The notes under the pieces are model-generated. The model saw only the letters and a list, made by a program, of their open reading frames with translations. It made no database searches and was not told the DNA's origin. The position numbers and the translations under genes were made by a program. 48,941 nucleotides of DNA, from contig JACQEX010000020.1 in the NCBI GenBank assembly GCA_016200345.1, forward strand, positions 1 to 48,941, read 5' to 3'. Every line of letters starts with the position of its first letter. Within the stretch, counting starts at the first letter, position 1. Below, piece by piece: positions 35,994 through 45,231 of this stretch. This stretch comes from Nitrospinota bacterium. Its GTDB lineage: Bacteria; Nitrospinota_A; UBA7883; JACRGQ01.

Positions 35994-36689
35994 CTATTTA
36001 ACATTCATAACGCTACCTAGGGAAACCTGCTGGTTGCCCACGTTCAAACTTGTGGTTCCGTTTAACACCGAAACGGAGCTTACGACTCCGGTCATGTAAG
36101 TGGTGGACAAAACGGGGTTTCCCGAGGCGTCCGCCGCGTTGACCGTGTACGTGTACGTGCCGTCCGGCAGTAGGTTCCCGTTGGAATCCTTCCCGTCCCA
36201 GGGCACCGTCTGGTTGCCCGCGCCGAGAGCGCCCTGCGGCAAAACGTTGACCACCTGGCCCTGCGAGTTTGATATTGCCACTGTGGTCGTATGCGATGCA
36301 TCGGCAAGATTGAAGTTTACGGAAGTCGCCTTGCCGTTGGTAATGCTGACGGAGTTTCCGGCCGCCTGTATGGTTCTACCTATCATGCCCATGGCCTCGG
36401 AGTTGTTCACCGCGTTCTGAACGTTGGCAAGGCCGCCGAGGTTGGTGTTGATGTTGGTCAATTGCTCCAAGGAGCTGAACTGCGCCATCTCAGAGGTGAA
36501 GGCGTCGCTGTTCATCGGGTTTAGCGGATCCTGGTGTTTTAGCTGTGCAATCAACAATTTTAAAAAGTCCGCCTGCCCCATCGTGGCGTTCGGATTTTTG
36601 CTTGTCAGGGTTCCGGTCGTCGTTCCGGTTGCCCCGGCGGTCGCCGGCGACGTGCCCTGGGTGTTTTGGGCTGTTCCTATGGTTGACAT
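35994..36689 (-). CDS. flgD: Flagellar hook capping protein FlgD
   Basis: A 231-aa scaffold for hook assembly. The conserved N-terminal block MGQADFLKLLIAQLKHQDPLNPMNSDAFTSEMAQFSSLEQLTNIN is at about 37-80. A FlgD Ig-like part with PWDGKDSNGNLLPDGTYTYTV follows. It lies 12 bases after fliK and 38 bases before flgE. Confidence 0.97.
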   Translation of the reverse strand: MSTIGTAQNTQGTSPATAGATGTTTGTLTSKNPNATMGQADFLKLLIAQLKHQDPLNPMNSDAFTSEMAQFSSLEQLTNINTNLGGLANVQNAVNNSEAMGMIGRTIQAAGNSVSITNGKATSVNFNLADASHTTTVAISNSQGQVVNVLPQGALGAGNQTVPWDGKDSNGNLLPDGTYTYTVNAADASGNPVLSTTYMTGVVSSVSVLNGTTSLNVGNQQVSLGSVMNVK

Positions 36690-36701
36690 CTCATCCTCCT
36701 T

Positions 36702-38075
36702 TTATGCGGTCAGATCAACAAGTGTGTTTAGTGTTTTTCGCGCACCAGCATGAGTAACAACCGGTTGATGTTCAACAACATGGGTCGGAACGGGGGTGCC
36801 GGTCTGGTCGGGATTTTGCCCGGAAAACGCATTTCCAAAATTCTGGTTCCCCTGCTGGCCAACCGAAACGTTGATTTGGTCAACCATTATTCCCTGTTGG
36901 TTAAGGGCCGTTTTAAGCTGGTCAATATTCTGGTCAACAATCTGTTTTACCGCGTTGGACGCAACAACGATTGAGGCCTTAACGCTTGAATCGGTCATCG
37001 AAAGCTGGATATTCACCGATCCCAAGGTTTCGGGGGAAAGGGTAATTTTGGTTTCAGTGGAATTTGGGAGTTGCAAAATAGAGGCTTTTTCAACGATTTG
37101 CCCCATTATCCTGTCCGAGTTCATTTTCTCAAAATTAAGTGGAACTGGGGCTAATTCCGCCGCATTAGCGGTCGGGGTGGAACCAAATTTAAGGGCTGAA
37201 ACGTCCAACACATTGTTAAAATTCGCCGAACCAATCTCAACACTCGTCTGCTGGACAATGGGTGCCCCCTGCCCAAACTGTCCGCCGAACCCAGCCCCGC
37301 CACCGTTTCCCATTTCGGACTGGAGCGTTTGTGCCAAATTTGAGACAATCATCGGGGTTGATAACGAGGAAGTGACCGATTGAATTGCTTGGTTTCCCAA
37401 CTCGCTGTTTCCACTGGTCTGTGGATTTACAGTTATTCCCAAGGCGGACATATTCAAGGACGAAAACATCTCGTTTGCCTGCGCGTTGGTAAGGTTTAGT
37501 GCCTGCGAAATTTTATTTAGCACCGTTGTGGCGTCGAGCACCCCACCCTGAGCGCCATTTATCGAAACTTGCAAATTTCCCAATTGGTCAGCGGTTGTTC
37601 CAAAGGCCCGCGCAACTTTGTCAACTTGGTCTGACGACAAATTTAAACTTTTCACCAAGTTCCCCATACTTATCGTTTGGGCAGACTGTGTGCCATCAGT
37701 GGAACTTGTTGAGTTTACACTCTTTAATTTTGGTTTTGCGGTGACCTGGGTGTTGGTCGTTATTGCTTGGTTGTCATTTGAGGTATTTTGCACCGACATC
37801 GGATCCGAAGCTTGATTTTGTACTGAATTCTGAGCCGAAGGACTTTGGGTGCTATTCACATTCTGCGAAAATGGGCTTGAATTTGAAGATGCGCCGCCGA
37901 ATGAGGCGGAATTGTGTGTCTGAGCGTCGAATGATGCACTTACAGAATTTAATATGGAGACGAAGGAGGACGTATTGCTGGCCGATTGGTCGGCGTTCGT
38001 AACTGCCGACTTGGCACTGTTGCCAAGGGAGGCCGTCAGCTCCGATACCAAGTTTAAAGCTAAGTTCATAGTCAC
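36702..38075 (-). CDS. fliK: Flagellar hook-length control protein FliK
   Basis: A 457-aa molecular ruler. The N-terminal 300 residues are low-complexity, rich in Ser, Asn, Gln and Thr, as usual for FliK. The C-terminal Flg_hook domain is at about 320-420: ILQLPNSTETKITLSPETLGSVNIQLSM and QLKTALNQQGIMVDQINVSV. The gene is somewhat richer in AT than its neighbours. It opens the fliK-flgD-flgE operon. Confidence 0.93.
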   Translation of the reverse strand: MTMNLALNLVSELTASLGNSAKSAVTNADQSASNTSSFVSILNSVSASFDAQTHNSASFGGASSNSSPFSQNVNSTQSPSAQNSVQNQASDPMSVQNTSNDNQAITTNTQVTAKPKLKSVNSTSSTDGTQSAQTISMGNLVKSLNLSSDQVDKVARAFGTTADQLGNLQVSINGAQGGVLDATTVLNKISQALNLTNAQANEMFSSLNMSALGITVNPQTSGNSELGNQAIQSVTSSLSTPMIVSNLAQTLQSEMGNGGGAGFGGQFGQGAPIVQQTSVEIGSANFNNVLDVSALKFGSTPTANAAELAPVPLNFEKMNSDRIMGQIVEKASILQLPNSTETKITLSPETLGSVNIQLSMTDSSVKASIVVASNAVKQIVDQNIDQLKTALNQQGIMVDQINVSVGQQGNQNFGNAFSGQNPDQTGTPVPTHVVEHQPVVTHAGARKTLNTLVDLTA

Positions 38076-38128
38076 CTCTATTTTTCCTTTTTAAATCTGC
38101 TTACATTTACAGTTTCGCAAATACTAAG

Positions 38129-38144
38129 TTCAATAGTCATGCCA
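38129..38144 (-). promoter_or_regulatory. Candidate sigma-54 promoter for fliK-flgD-flgE (weaker match)
   Basis: The minus strand reads TGGCAT-GACTA-TTGAA, which fits TGGCAC-N5-TTGCA apart from the -12 C. It ends 54 bases before fliK. Loss of the -12 GC lowers confidence. Confidence 0.4.
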
Positions 38145-38355
38145 CGTTTTATGCGTCAGTTTTTTCAATGCGTTATCAGATTATCCTCAGATTCCTAGGA
38201 AAAAACTCCCCGCCTGTCTTACCGAACGGGCAATTTATGCCTACCCCAAGTTTGAAAAGTTCGAGTGGCTTTTCAAGCAAAATTATGACGGTGTTAATAC
38301 GAAGGAACGTGGAAGGAAAATTGCTTATGTACTATTGAAAGGCATCACTTTTTGA
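38140..38355 (+). pseudogene. Open, protein-like stretch without a start codon (possible gene remnant)
   Basis: Seventy-one codons without a stop read CHVLCVSFFNALSDYPQIPR, then ERAIYAYPKFEKFEWLFK and ERGRKIAYVLLKGITF, ending in TGA. Composition is protein-like (aromatic and basic), but no ATG, GTG or TTG lies near the beginning and no ribosome site is seen. It fills half of the 423-base gap between fliK and flgB. It may be a decayed gene or chance; no family recognised. Confidence 0.25.
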
Positions 38356-38427
38356 CGTTAAACAGCAAGAAATGCAAATTTTAGAAAATTACAAGAATAA
38401 CTATTTGTTTTATAAGGATGAATTAGT

Positions 38428-38444
38428 TTGGCATATCTATTGCT
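38428..38444 (+). promoter_or_regulatory. Sigma-54 promoter of the flgB operon
   Basis: TTGGCATATCTATTGCT fits the -24/-12 consensus TGGCAC-N5-TTGCW with a single deviation (T for C). Transcription would start near 38456, 43 bases before flgB. Sigma-54 control of middle flagellar genes is common. Confidence 0.8.
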
Positions 38445-38498
38445 TTTACTTGGGCAGGAATAGTTTTATAAACAACATTTGACGGGAATTTTGACGGC

Positions 38499-38915
38499 AT
38501 GAAAATTTTTGGATTGACGACGAGTAAGCTAGAGTTGGCTTCGAAGTCTCTCGACTTCCTGACCAATTCGGCGGTGTCAACCTCGGTCAATATAGCCAAT
38601 GTGGCGACACCCGGGTATAAAGCCGTTGAATCAAAAGATTTTAAAATGGCTTTGGCCGATTCACTTAATGATTTGGCGGGCAAAGGCATAACAAGGACAA
38701 ACGTAAGGCATTTTTCAACCTCAACAGCCTACAATCTGCAACCGATCAAAGTGTCAAGCGAGGAAGGGTCGCTTAAACTCGATGGAAACAACGTGAACAT
38801 GGACGAGGAATTGCTCCGACAGAGTGAAACCAGGACCGAATATTCCAAATATTCCTCAATGGCCGGAAACGAAATTGCCGCCATGAGGAGAGCGATAAGT
38901 CTTTCTGCATTGTAA
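38499..38915 (+). CDS. flgB: Flagellar basal-body rod protein FlgB
   Basis: A 138-aa proximal rod subunit. The N-terminal motif SVNIANVATPGYKAVESKDF is typical of FlgB, and the C-terminal helix DEELLRQSETRTEYSKYSSMAGNEIAAMRRAI pairs with it. It follows the sigma-54 promoter and is the first gene of the operon. Its ribosome site is weak (GACGG). Confidence 0.96.
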   Translation: MKIFGLTTSKLELASKSLDFLTNSAVSTSVNIANVATPGYKAVESKDFKMALADSLNDLAGKGITRTNVRHFSTSTAYNLQPIKVSSEEGSLKLDGNNVNMDEELLRQSETRTEYSKYSSMAGNEIAAMRRAISLSAL

Positions 38916-38932
38916 AAAACAGGAGAATTAGC

Positions 38933-39361
38933 ATGGATTTATTATCGTCAATGAAAATCAGCGCCGCTGGCATGAGCGCGCAACGGACAAGGATGAACGT
39001 GGTTTCAAGCAACTTGGCGAACATCAACACGACCCGAACCCCGGAGGGGGGACCCTACAGGCGACAGGTAGTTGTGATGACCGCCGAGCCCACTGCGGAC
39101 GCGTTTGGAAAAATGTTGGACGGCAACATAAGCTCCCCCAAAGTGGTCACAGTTGCCAACGACCCGTCGGATTTCCAAAGAGTATACGACCCCTCGCATC
39201 CCGACGCGGATAAAAGCGGTTATGTTTCAATGCCAAACGTGAATTTGATGAAAGAAATGGTGGATATGCTTTCGGCCCAACGGGCGTACGAGGCGAACAC
39301 CACGGTAATCAGCTCGATAAAGGCGATGGCCCAACAGGCCATTGACATCGGAAACAAGTAA
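38933..39361 (+). CDS. flgC: Flagellar basal-body rod protein FlgC
   Basis: A 142-aa proximal rod subunit with MKISAAGMSAQRTRMNVVSSNLANINTTRTPEGGPYRRQ at the N-terminus and VNLMKEMVDMLSAQRAYEANTTVISSIKAMAQQAI at the end. AGGAG precedes the ATG. In most operons fliE follows; here fliF follows directly after 44 bases. Confidence 0.97.
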   Translation: MDLLSSMKISAAGMSAQRTRMNVVSSNLANINTTRTPEGGPYRRQVVVMTAEPTADAFGKMLDGNISSPKVVTVANDPSDFQRVYDPSHPDADKSGYVSMPNVNLMKEMVDMLSAQRAYEANTTVISSIKAMAQQAIDIGNK

Positions 39362-39405
39362 TGGGATCCGGGGCGAGGGAATAAAGGAAAGATTGGGGAG
39401 GAAAA

Positions 39406-41016
39406 ATGTTTAAACAGCTAAAAGACGCAATGGGCCAGTTCGCCAATATGTTCGGCGACCTGCCGGCCGGCAAAAAAATAGGGATAATCGCCTTCGGCGT
39501 CTTGATTCTGGCCGGGATACTAATCACCGGTTATTTCTCCGGCGCGGAGGACAACACCCTTCTTTACGCCAACCTTTCCCAGGAGGACGCACTTTCGATA
39601 TCCGAAAAATTAAAGGAGCGGAAAATCCAGTATAAATTGGAAAACGGCGGCAACGCCATTAGCGTCCCGGCAAAAGACGTCTATCAACTCAGGCTGGAGC
39701 TGGCCGGGGAGGGGCTTCCCTCCGGCGGCGGAGTCGGATTTGAAATTTTTGACAAGGCCTCGTTCGGCATGACCGAGTTCGTACAAAAACTAAATTACCG
39801 AAGGGCGCTCCAAGGAGAGTTGCAAAGGACCATAAATTCCATCGGAACCGTACAGTCCTCCAGGGTTCACATCTCCATTCCCGCAAAAACGCTTTTTGAC
39901 GAGGAGAAACAAAAGGCCACGGCGTCAGTTGTCCTTAAACTTAAGGGAAACAAAAAACTTTCGAAACAGCAGGTGGACGGAATCGCGCACCTCGTCGCGT
40001 CGTCGGTCGAGGGGCTTAACTCCTCCGACATAACGATTGTGGACACAAGCGGCTCCATCCTCAGCATCCCCGAGGAGGGGGAGGACGAGGCGACAAAACT
40101 GTCCAACAAGCAGATGGACTTCAGAAAGAATTACGAGTCCGACGTTGAGAGAAGAATTAGGACGATGCTGGAAAAAGTCGTCGGCGCCGGAAAGGCCATT
40201 GTCAGGGTAAGCGCCTCCATGGACTTCAAGCAGGAACAAAGAACAGAGGAAAGTTACGACCCGGACGGCCAGGTGGCTAGAAGCGAGCAAAGAAACGAGG
40301 AGAAGACCACCGGCGCCGCCTCCCCCGTAGGCGTGGCGGGCGTCTCGTCCAATCTGCCGGAGACCGCCGGAGCCCAGGCGTCGGCCGTCGGCAAACCGGC
40401 CGAATCCACAAAAACCAACGAGACCATAAACTATGAAATCAACAAGGTCGTCAAAACCATAGTGGAACCGACCTCGCAGGTTAAGAAACTTAGCGTTGCG
40501 GTCATGGTGGACGGAAAATACAAGGAGACCAAGGCGCAGGACGGGAAAATCTCCAAGGAGTTCCAGCCTATTAGCACGGAGGAAAAGAACACGATTCAAA
40601 ACTTGGTTAGAACCGCGATAGGGTTCGACGGCAACAGGCAGGATTTGGTGACCGTTGAAAGCATGCAGTTTGACGAGGCCCCGCTGGCCGAAGAGGCGCA
40701 AAAAATGGACGTGGACGCCCAAAGGGAATACACGCTTACGATGGTCAAATACGCCGGCATAACGGTGGCGGCGCTGGCGATATTTCTCTTCATCCTGCGC
40801 CCGCTCATGAAGAGCATGACGCAGGCCAACGTGGAGGCCGAGGAGCTTCGGGCGCTTCCGCAGAACATCGTCAAGATGGAAGGGGAGATTAACAAGCTGG
40901 GCGTCGTCAAGGAGGAAAACGTTGACTACCGCAAGCGGGTCACGGAGGTTATCTCCGACAATCCCCAGCAAGCCGCCGAATTGATTCGTTCTTGGATGAG
41001 AAAGGCAAAGGCCTAA
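39406..41016 (+). CDS. fliF: Flagellar MS-ring protein FliF
   Basis: A 536-aa ring protein of the inner membrane. Two membrane helices (IIAFGVLILAGILITGYFSG near 23-43, ITVAALAIFLFILRPL near 450) flank the periplasmic ring domains, which include LPSGGGVGFEIFDKASFGMTEFVQKLNYRRALQGEL and RVHISIPAKTLF. The C-terminal cytoplasmic tail that meets FliG is present. GGGGAGG precedes ATG 39406. Confidence 0.98.
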   Translation: MFKQLKDAMGQFANMFGDLPAGKKIGIIAFGVLILAGILITGYFSGAEDNTLLYANLSQEDALSISEKLKERKIQYKLENGGNAISVPAKDVYQLRLELAGEGLPSGGGVGFEIFDKASFGMTEFVQKLNYRRALQGELQRTINSIGTVQSSRVHISIPAKTLFDEEKQKATASVVLKLKGNKKLSKQQVDGIAHLVASSVEGLNSSDITIVDTSGSILSIPEEGEDEATKLSNKQMDFRKNYESDVERRIRTMLEKVVGAGKAIVRVSASMDFKQEQRTEESYDPDGQVARSEQRNEEKTTGAASPVGVAGVSSNLPETAGAQASAVGKPAESTKTNETINYEINKVVKTIVEPTSQVKKLSVAVMVDGKYKETKAQDGKISKEFQPISTEEKNTIQNLVRTAIGFDGNRQDLVTVESMQFDEAPLAEEAQKMDVDAQREYTLTMVKYAGITVAALAIFLFILRPLMKSMTQANVEAEELRALPQNIVKMEGEINKLGVVKEENVDYRKRVTEVISDNPQQAAELIRSWMRKAKA

Positions 41017-41054
41017 AAAAGGCGTAAAATGAATTCGAAGAGAGGAAACTAATA

Positions 41055-42083
41055 ATGGCGCGCAAGAATCCGACGCAAAATCTGCTGGGACCGGAAAAGG
41101 TGGCGATACTTATGATATCGCTGGGTGACGCCGTCGCGTCCAAGGTTCTAAGCCAGCTGTCCGACAAGGAAATTCAGCAGGTCGGAAACTATATGTCGTT
41201 CATGGACAGCGTGGAACCCGAGGTGCTGGACGGCGTGGTGCGCGAATTCTACTCGGCTTTGGAGTCCGGCGAGGGCGGAATGCTATCCGGCGGACGAGAC
41301 TATCTTAAAAAACTTCTTGAAAAGTCAATGGATCCGGCCAAGGTCGCCGATGTTCTTTCAAAAATTGCGACTCCCGGCCAAACCGAGGAGCTTGGCGGCG
41401 GACTGGAGGCCATTCGTCACCTGGATCCCAAAACGGTGGCTAATTTTCTGCGAAACGAATATCCCCAGACGGTCGCCATCATACTGGCCCATCTGGACTC
41501 CGCACAGGGCGCCGAAATATTAAAAAATCTGCCGGAGCGGTTCCGCTCGGAAATTGTTTTTAGAATCGCCACCATGGAAAGGGTCAACCCCTCCGTCGTG
41601 GCCGATTTGGACAGGGCGCTCGCAAACGAGTTCCAAAGCGCCGGTGCCATGGAGGGTAGCAGGCTCGGCGGCGTTGACACCGTCGCGGAGCTTGTGAACA
41701 ATCTGGACCACAATATGGAGTCGGCGATTCTTTCGGAAATTGAGTCCACCCACCCGGAGTTGGCGGACGAAATAAGAAGCCTTATGTTCGTGTTCGAGGA
41801 TCTCGTGGACGTGGACGACAAGGGACTGCAGGCCATTCTGAAGGAAGTCGGCAAGGACGACCTCGTGCTGTCCTTAAAGACGGCCTCGGAAGTTTTGAAG
41901 ACGAAGATTTTCAAGAACCTCTCAAAACGCGCCGCCGACATGTTAAAGGACGATTTGGAGGCGATGGGCCCGGTAAAACTGTCGGACGTCGAAAAAGCGC
42001 AACAAGGCGTCATACGCACCGTGAAGAAGCTGGAGGAGGAAGGGAAGGTCATCCTGGCCGGCGGAGGAGAAGAACTTGTATAA
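41055..42083 (+). CDS. fliG: Flagellar motor switch protein FliG
   Basis: A 342-aa switch protein. The N-terminal LGPEKVAILMISLGDAVASKVLSQL domain contacts FliF. The middle has HPQTVAIILAHL-like YPQTVAIILAHLDSAQGAEIL, and the C-terminal torque domain has VFEDLVDVDDKGLQAILKEVGKDDLVLSLKTA with the charged helix FKNLSKRAADMLKDDLEAMGPV. The stop region overlaps the TTG start of fliH. Confidence 0.98.
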   Translation: MARKNPTQNLLGPEKVAILMISLGDAVASKVLSQLSDKEIQQVGNYMSFMDSVEPEVLDGVVREFYSALESGEGGMLSGGRDYLKKLLEKSMDPAKVADVLSKIATPGQTEELGGGLEAIRHLDPKTVANFLRNEYPQTVAIILAHLDSAQGAEILKNLPERFRSEIVFRIATMERVNPSVVADLDRALANEFQSAGAMEGSRLGGVDTVAELVNNLDHNMESAILSEIESTHPELADEIRSLMFVFEDLVDVDDKGLQAILKEVGKDDLVLSLKTASEVLKTKIFKNLSKRAADMLKDDLEAMGPVKLSDVEKAQQGVIRTVKKLEEEGKVILAGGGEELV

Positions 42084-42858
42084 AGTCCTTACCGGCAAGG
42101 AAGCCGAAAATGTCAAGGGATTCACCCTTGCCAGTTTTCCGGAGGTCGCGGCGGCGGCGGAGGAAAGAAAAAAAAAGATCGAGGTGGAGTTCAAGCCCGA
42201 CCACGAGAAGGCGGAATTGCACGGAAAAAAAGTGGCGGAATTCGTGCTCGGCGGGTTCGATTTCGAATACGGCGGGGGATACCGCAGGGACGAGATTCTA
42301 AAGAAGACAACGGACGAGGCCGAGGCCATAATCGCCGAGGCGAAAAACAAGGCCTCCGACATCGAGCGGGCGGCTTTTGAAAAAGGGCACGCTCTCGGAA
42401 GGGAGCAGGGAAGGGCCGAAAGCGCGGCGGAGATTACCTACCTAGTCTCGGCGCTGAATGAGGGCGCGACAAAGCTCACCGGCGCGCGCGACGAATACTA
42501 CGCGAACGCGGAAAAAGAAATGGTGGATCTAGTAGTGCTCATCGCATCCGAGATAATTGCCAGGGAAATCAAGCAGGACAAAAATATAATTACTGACGTC
42601 ATCCGAAAATCCGTGGCAGAACTGCACTCGAAGCAAAACGTGTTAATCCGCCTGAACAGCGCGGACATGGCCAACGCCGTCTCAATCCGCGAGGATCTTT
42701 TAAAGGAAATGGAAACCCTCGAAAACGTGGACTTCACCTCGGACAATTCCGTCACCCCCGGCGGATGCTTCATAAAAACAGGCATCGGAATGATAGACGC
42801 CACCGTGGAGGGGCGCCTGGCCGACATGCATAGAAACCTCAAAGGGCACTTGGAGTAA
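42076..42858 (+). CDS. fliH: Flagellar assembly protein FliH
   Basis: A 260-aa regulator of the FliI export ATPase. It is rich in charged helix and contains FEKGHALGREQGRAESAAE (GxxxG-type helix) and the C-terminal domain DLVVLIASEIIAREIKQDKNIITDVIRKSVAEL and GGCFIKTGIGMIDATVEGRL. The start is TTG 42076, supported by GGAGGAGAAG in the fliG end, and overlaps fliG by 8 bases. Confidence 0.93.
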   Translation: MYKVLTGKEAENVKGFTLASFPEVAAAAEERKKKIEVEFKPDHEKAELHGKKVAEFVLGGFDFEYGGGYRRDEILKKTTDEAEAIIAEAKNKASDIERAAFEKGHALGREQGRAESAAEITYLVSALNEGATKLTGARDEYYANAEKEMVDLVVLIASEIIAREIKQDKNIITDVIRKSVAELHSKQNVLIRLNSADMANAVSIREDLLKEMETLENVDFTSDNSVTPGGCFIKTGIGMIDATVEGRLADMHRNLKGHLE

Positions 42859-42864
42859 ACGCGC

Positions 42865-44178
42865 ATGACCTTGGACATAGCAAAATATAAGGAATCACTT
42901 AGCGTCTCCAGAAAGGCGGTGCCGATAGGCCACGTGGAGAGAATCATCGGCCTGGTCATGGAGGGGGACGGCCCAGACGTGCCGGTCGGCTCCATGTGCA
43001 GGGTCTACCCGCGCGACGGCGGCGACCCGGTCGAGGTCGAGGTCGTTGGATTTCGCGACGGACGCATATTGATGATGCCGCTTTCCCCGCTTCACGGAAT
43101 TTCCCCCAGGTGCAAGATAGAGGCAATTTCACACAGGGCGGTCGTCAAAGTGGACGAAACAGTTTTGGGCAGAATTTTGGACGGCATGGGCAGACCCATA
43201 GACGGGCTTGGCCCGTTGAAATGTAAGGATGAGATGCCCCTTTACGCGGAACCGATAAACCCGGTGAGCAGAAAACGAATTACAAAACCGCTCGATTTGG
43301 GAGTCCGGGCCATAAACGGACTTTTAACCTGCGGGCGAGGACAGCGTATCGGAATCATGGCCGGCACGGGGGTGGGAAAATCCGTGCTCCTAGGGATGAT
43401 GGCGAAGTTCACCGACGCAGACGTGGCGGTTATAAGCTTCATCGGCGAACGCGGAAGGGAAGTAAAAGAGTTCATAGAAAAAAATCTCGGGCCGGAGGGC
43501 TTAAAACGTTCGGTTTTAATCACGGCGACGTCCGACAACACGCCGCTCGTCCGCCTTAGGGCGGCGTACACGGCGACGGCCATCGCCGAATATTTCCGTA
43601 AAAAAGGGAAGGACGTGCTCCTTCTTATGGACTCGCTGACAAGGTTTGCAATGGCGCAAAGGGAGATAGGACTTTCAATCGGCGAGCCTCCGGCGACAAA
43701 AGGATACACGCCGTCCGTCTTCGCGCTTTTACCGCGCCTCTTGGAAAGGGCCGGCACCGGCACCGAGTCCGAGGGCTCAATCACGGGCCTTTATACGGTT
43801 TTGGTGGAGGGGGACGACATAAACGAGCCGATATCGGACGCCTCGCGCGCAATTTTAGACGGACACATCATTCTCTCGCGGACGCTCGCGTCGCGCGGAC
43901 ACTATCCGGCCGTGGACGTGCTTCAGTCCATCAGCAGGGTGATGATAGACGTCGCCTCCAAGGAACACATGGAGCTCGCCAAAAAACTTTTCCGAACCCT
44001 TTCGGTTTACAAAGAGGCGGAGGATTTAATAAACATCGGGGCGTACGTTGCCGGCTCAAACCCGGACATAGACTACGCGCTCCAGAAAATAAAGGCGATA
44101 AACGCGTTCTTGGAGCAGGACATCGGCGAAAAGGCGGACATGGAAACGACGTTCAAACGACTCGGGGAGATATTTTAG
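42865..44178 (+). CDS. fliI: Flagellum-specific export ATPase FliI
   Basis: A 437-aa ATPase of the F1/type III secretion family that powers flagellar export. Walker A is GIMAGTGVGKSVLLG (near 165), Walker B is VLLLMDSLTRFAMAQREIGL (near 250), and GEPPATKGYTPSVFALLPRLLERAG is the family signature. It follows fliH by six bases. Confidence 0.98.
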   Translation: MTLDIAKYKESLSVSRKAVPIGHVERIIGLVMEGDGPDVPVGSMCRVYPRDGGDPVEVEVVGFRDGRILMMPLSPLHGISPRCKIEAISHRAVVKVDETVLGRILDGMGRPIDGLGPLKCKDEMPLYAEPINPVSRKRITKPLDLGVRAINGLLTCGRGQRIGIMAGTGVGKSVLLGMMAKFTDADVAVISFIGERGREVKEFIEKNLGPEGLKRSVLITATSDNTPLVRLRAAYTATAIAEYFRKKGKDVLLLMDSLTRFAMAQREIGLSIGEPPATKGYTPSVFALLPRLLERAGTGTESEGSITGLYTVLVEGDDINEPISDASRAILDGHIILSRTLASRGHYPAVDVLQSISRVMIDVASKEHMELAKKLFRTLSVYKEAEDLINIGAYVAGSNPDIDYALQKIKAINAFLEQDIGEKADMETTFKRLGEIF

Positions 44179-44180
44179 CC

Positions 44181-44621
44181 GTGTTTAAGTTCAAACTTCA
44201 GACACTGCTTGGATATAGAAAAACCCAGGAAGAGGGAAAACAAAGGGAGCTCGCGGTGGTAAACATGGAGCAAAAGGCCCTTGGGGAGCAATTGTCAGCG
44301 CTTGCCTCGGCAAGGGAGGCAAAGTCTGCAGAACTGGCGGAGCTTGGCAAACACGCCACCGACGTAAGAATCATCAGGCTCTACACCGATTTCATGGACG
44401 GATGCGACGCGGACATAACGTGGAAACATCAGGAGATTTTCGCCTGCTCCGAAAGGGTGAAACAAAAACAGTTGGAGCTTCAGGAGTACGTAAAAAGAAA
44501 AAGAATCCTGGAAGTTTATAGGGAGCGCATGTTGTCCGCCTATACATTGCGCGAAGGCCGCAAAGAACGGGCCTTTACGGACGAAACAGCAACAAATATT
44601 TGGTACAGGGAGGCAAGATGA
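44181..44621 (+). CDS. fliJ: Flagellar export chaperone FliJ
   Basis: A 146-aa coiled-coil protein that links FliI to the export gate. The start KFKLQTLLGYRKTQEEGKQRELA is typical. GTG 44181 lies two bases after fliI; the end overlaps the next gene by four bases. Confidence 0.85.
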   Translation: MFKFKLQTLLGYRKTQEEGKQRELAVVNMEQKALGEQLSALASAREAKSAELAELGKHATDVRIIRLYTDFMDGCDADITWKHQEIFACSERVKQKQLELQEYVKRKRILEVYRERMLSAYTLREGRKERAFTDETATNIWYREAR

Positions 44622-45160
44622 GAACCAAAATTATAATCGCCATTCCCTTGGTCGTGGCGTTCACATTCGTTATTTTTGGGTTGGCCGGCGGCGGACAGAG
44701 GTTCGCGCAGGCCGCTGAACAGCAGGCGAGAGAATCGCTGAACATAAACAAGAACGCAAATGAGGCCATACGCATTGATTTGGCAAAAGACCTTAAGAAA
44801 AAACAGGACGAACTCGACAGAAGAGAGGAGCTGTTAAACAGCAGGGAAGGGCACCTTCACGTCGTCGAACAGGAGATTGACAAAAAAATTGAGGAGTTGA
44901 AGCGGGTACAGCAAAAACTGGAGGAATTGGTCAAATTCAGGGACGACCTAGAGATAAAAAATCTGGCGAACCTGACCAAGGCCTACTCCGTTATGGCCCC
45001 GGCGGAGGCCGCCCAAAGGTTAAAGGCGATGGACAGGGCCATAGCACTGAAAATACTCACGGCCCTTAAGCCGAAAATCTCCTCCAAAATACTGGCGAGC
45101 CTGGACGCACCGACCGCGGCACAGTTGACGGAGCAATTGGCAAAACGCCCGATGGAGTAG
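44618..45160 (+). CDS. MotE-like membrane-anchored coiled-coil protein
   Basis: A 180-aa protein with an N-terminal membrane helix (IIIAIPLVVAFTFVIFGLAG), a long charged coiled coil (about 50-115) and a C-terminal helical domain AYSVMAPAEAAQRLKAMDRAIALKILTALKPKISSKILASL that matches the MgtE-N-like/MotE family. MotE chaperones MotC in Sinorhizobium; elsewhere such genes follow fliJ. I start it at ATG 44618 (MRTKIII), with GGGAGG upstream. Last gene of the flagellar operon. Confidence 0.8.
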   Translation: MRTKIIIAIPLVVAFTFVIFGLAGGGQRFAQAAEQQARESLNINKNANEAIRIDLAKDLKKKQDELDRREELLNSREGHLHVVEQEIDKKIEELKRVQQKLEELVKFRDDLEIKNLANLTKAYSVMAPAEAAQRLKAMDRAIALKILTALKPKISSKILASLDAPTAAQLTEQLAKRPME

Positions 45161-45218
45161 CTGGGATTACCTAAACAGTTAATTTTTCGAACCCCGGATT
45201 TGTTTGGTTCTTTCGGGT

Positions 45219-45224
45219 TATAAT
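45219..45224 (+). promoter_or_regulatory. lolD -10 element, leaderless arrangement
   Basis: A perfect TATAAT ends seven bases before the lolD ATG, and no Shine-Dalgarno lies in between. No good -35 is seen at 15-18 bases upstream. Confidence 0.5.
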
Positions 45225-45231
45225 TCGCACG

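Noticed and set aside
39925-40971. 348-aa minus-strand ORF opposite fliF
   Set aside because: Shadow of FliF; composition is rich in His/Leu/Arg as in other antisense frames and it has no ribosome site.
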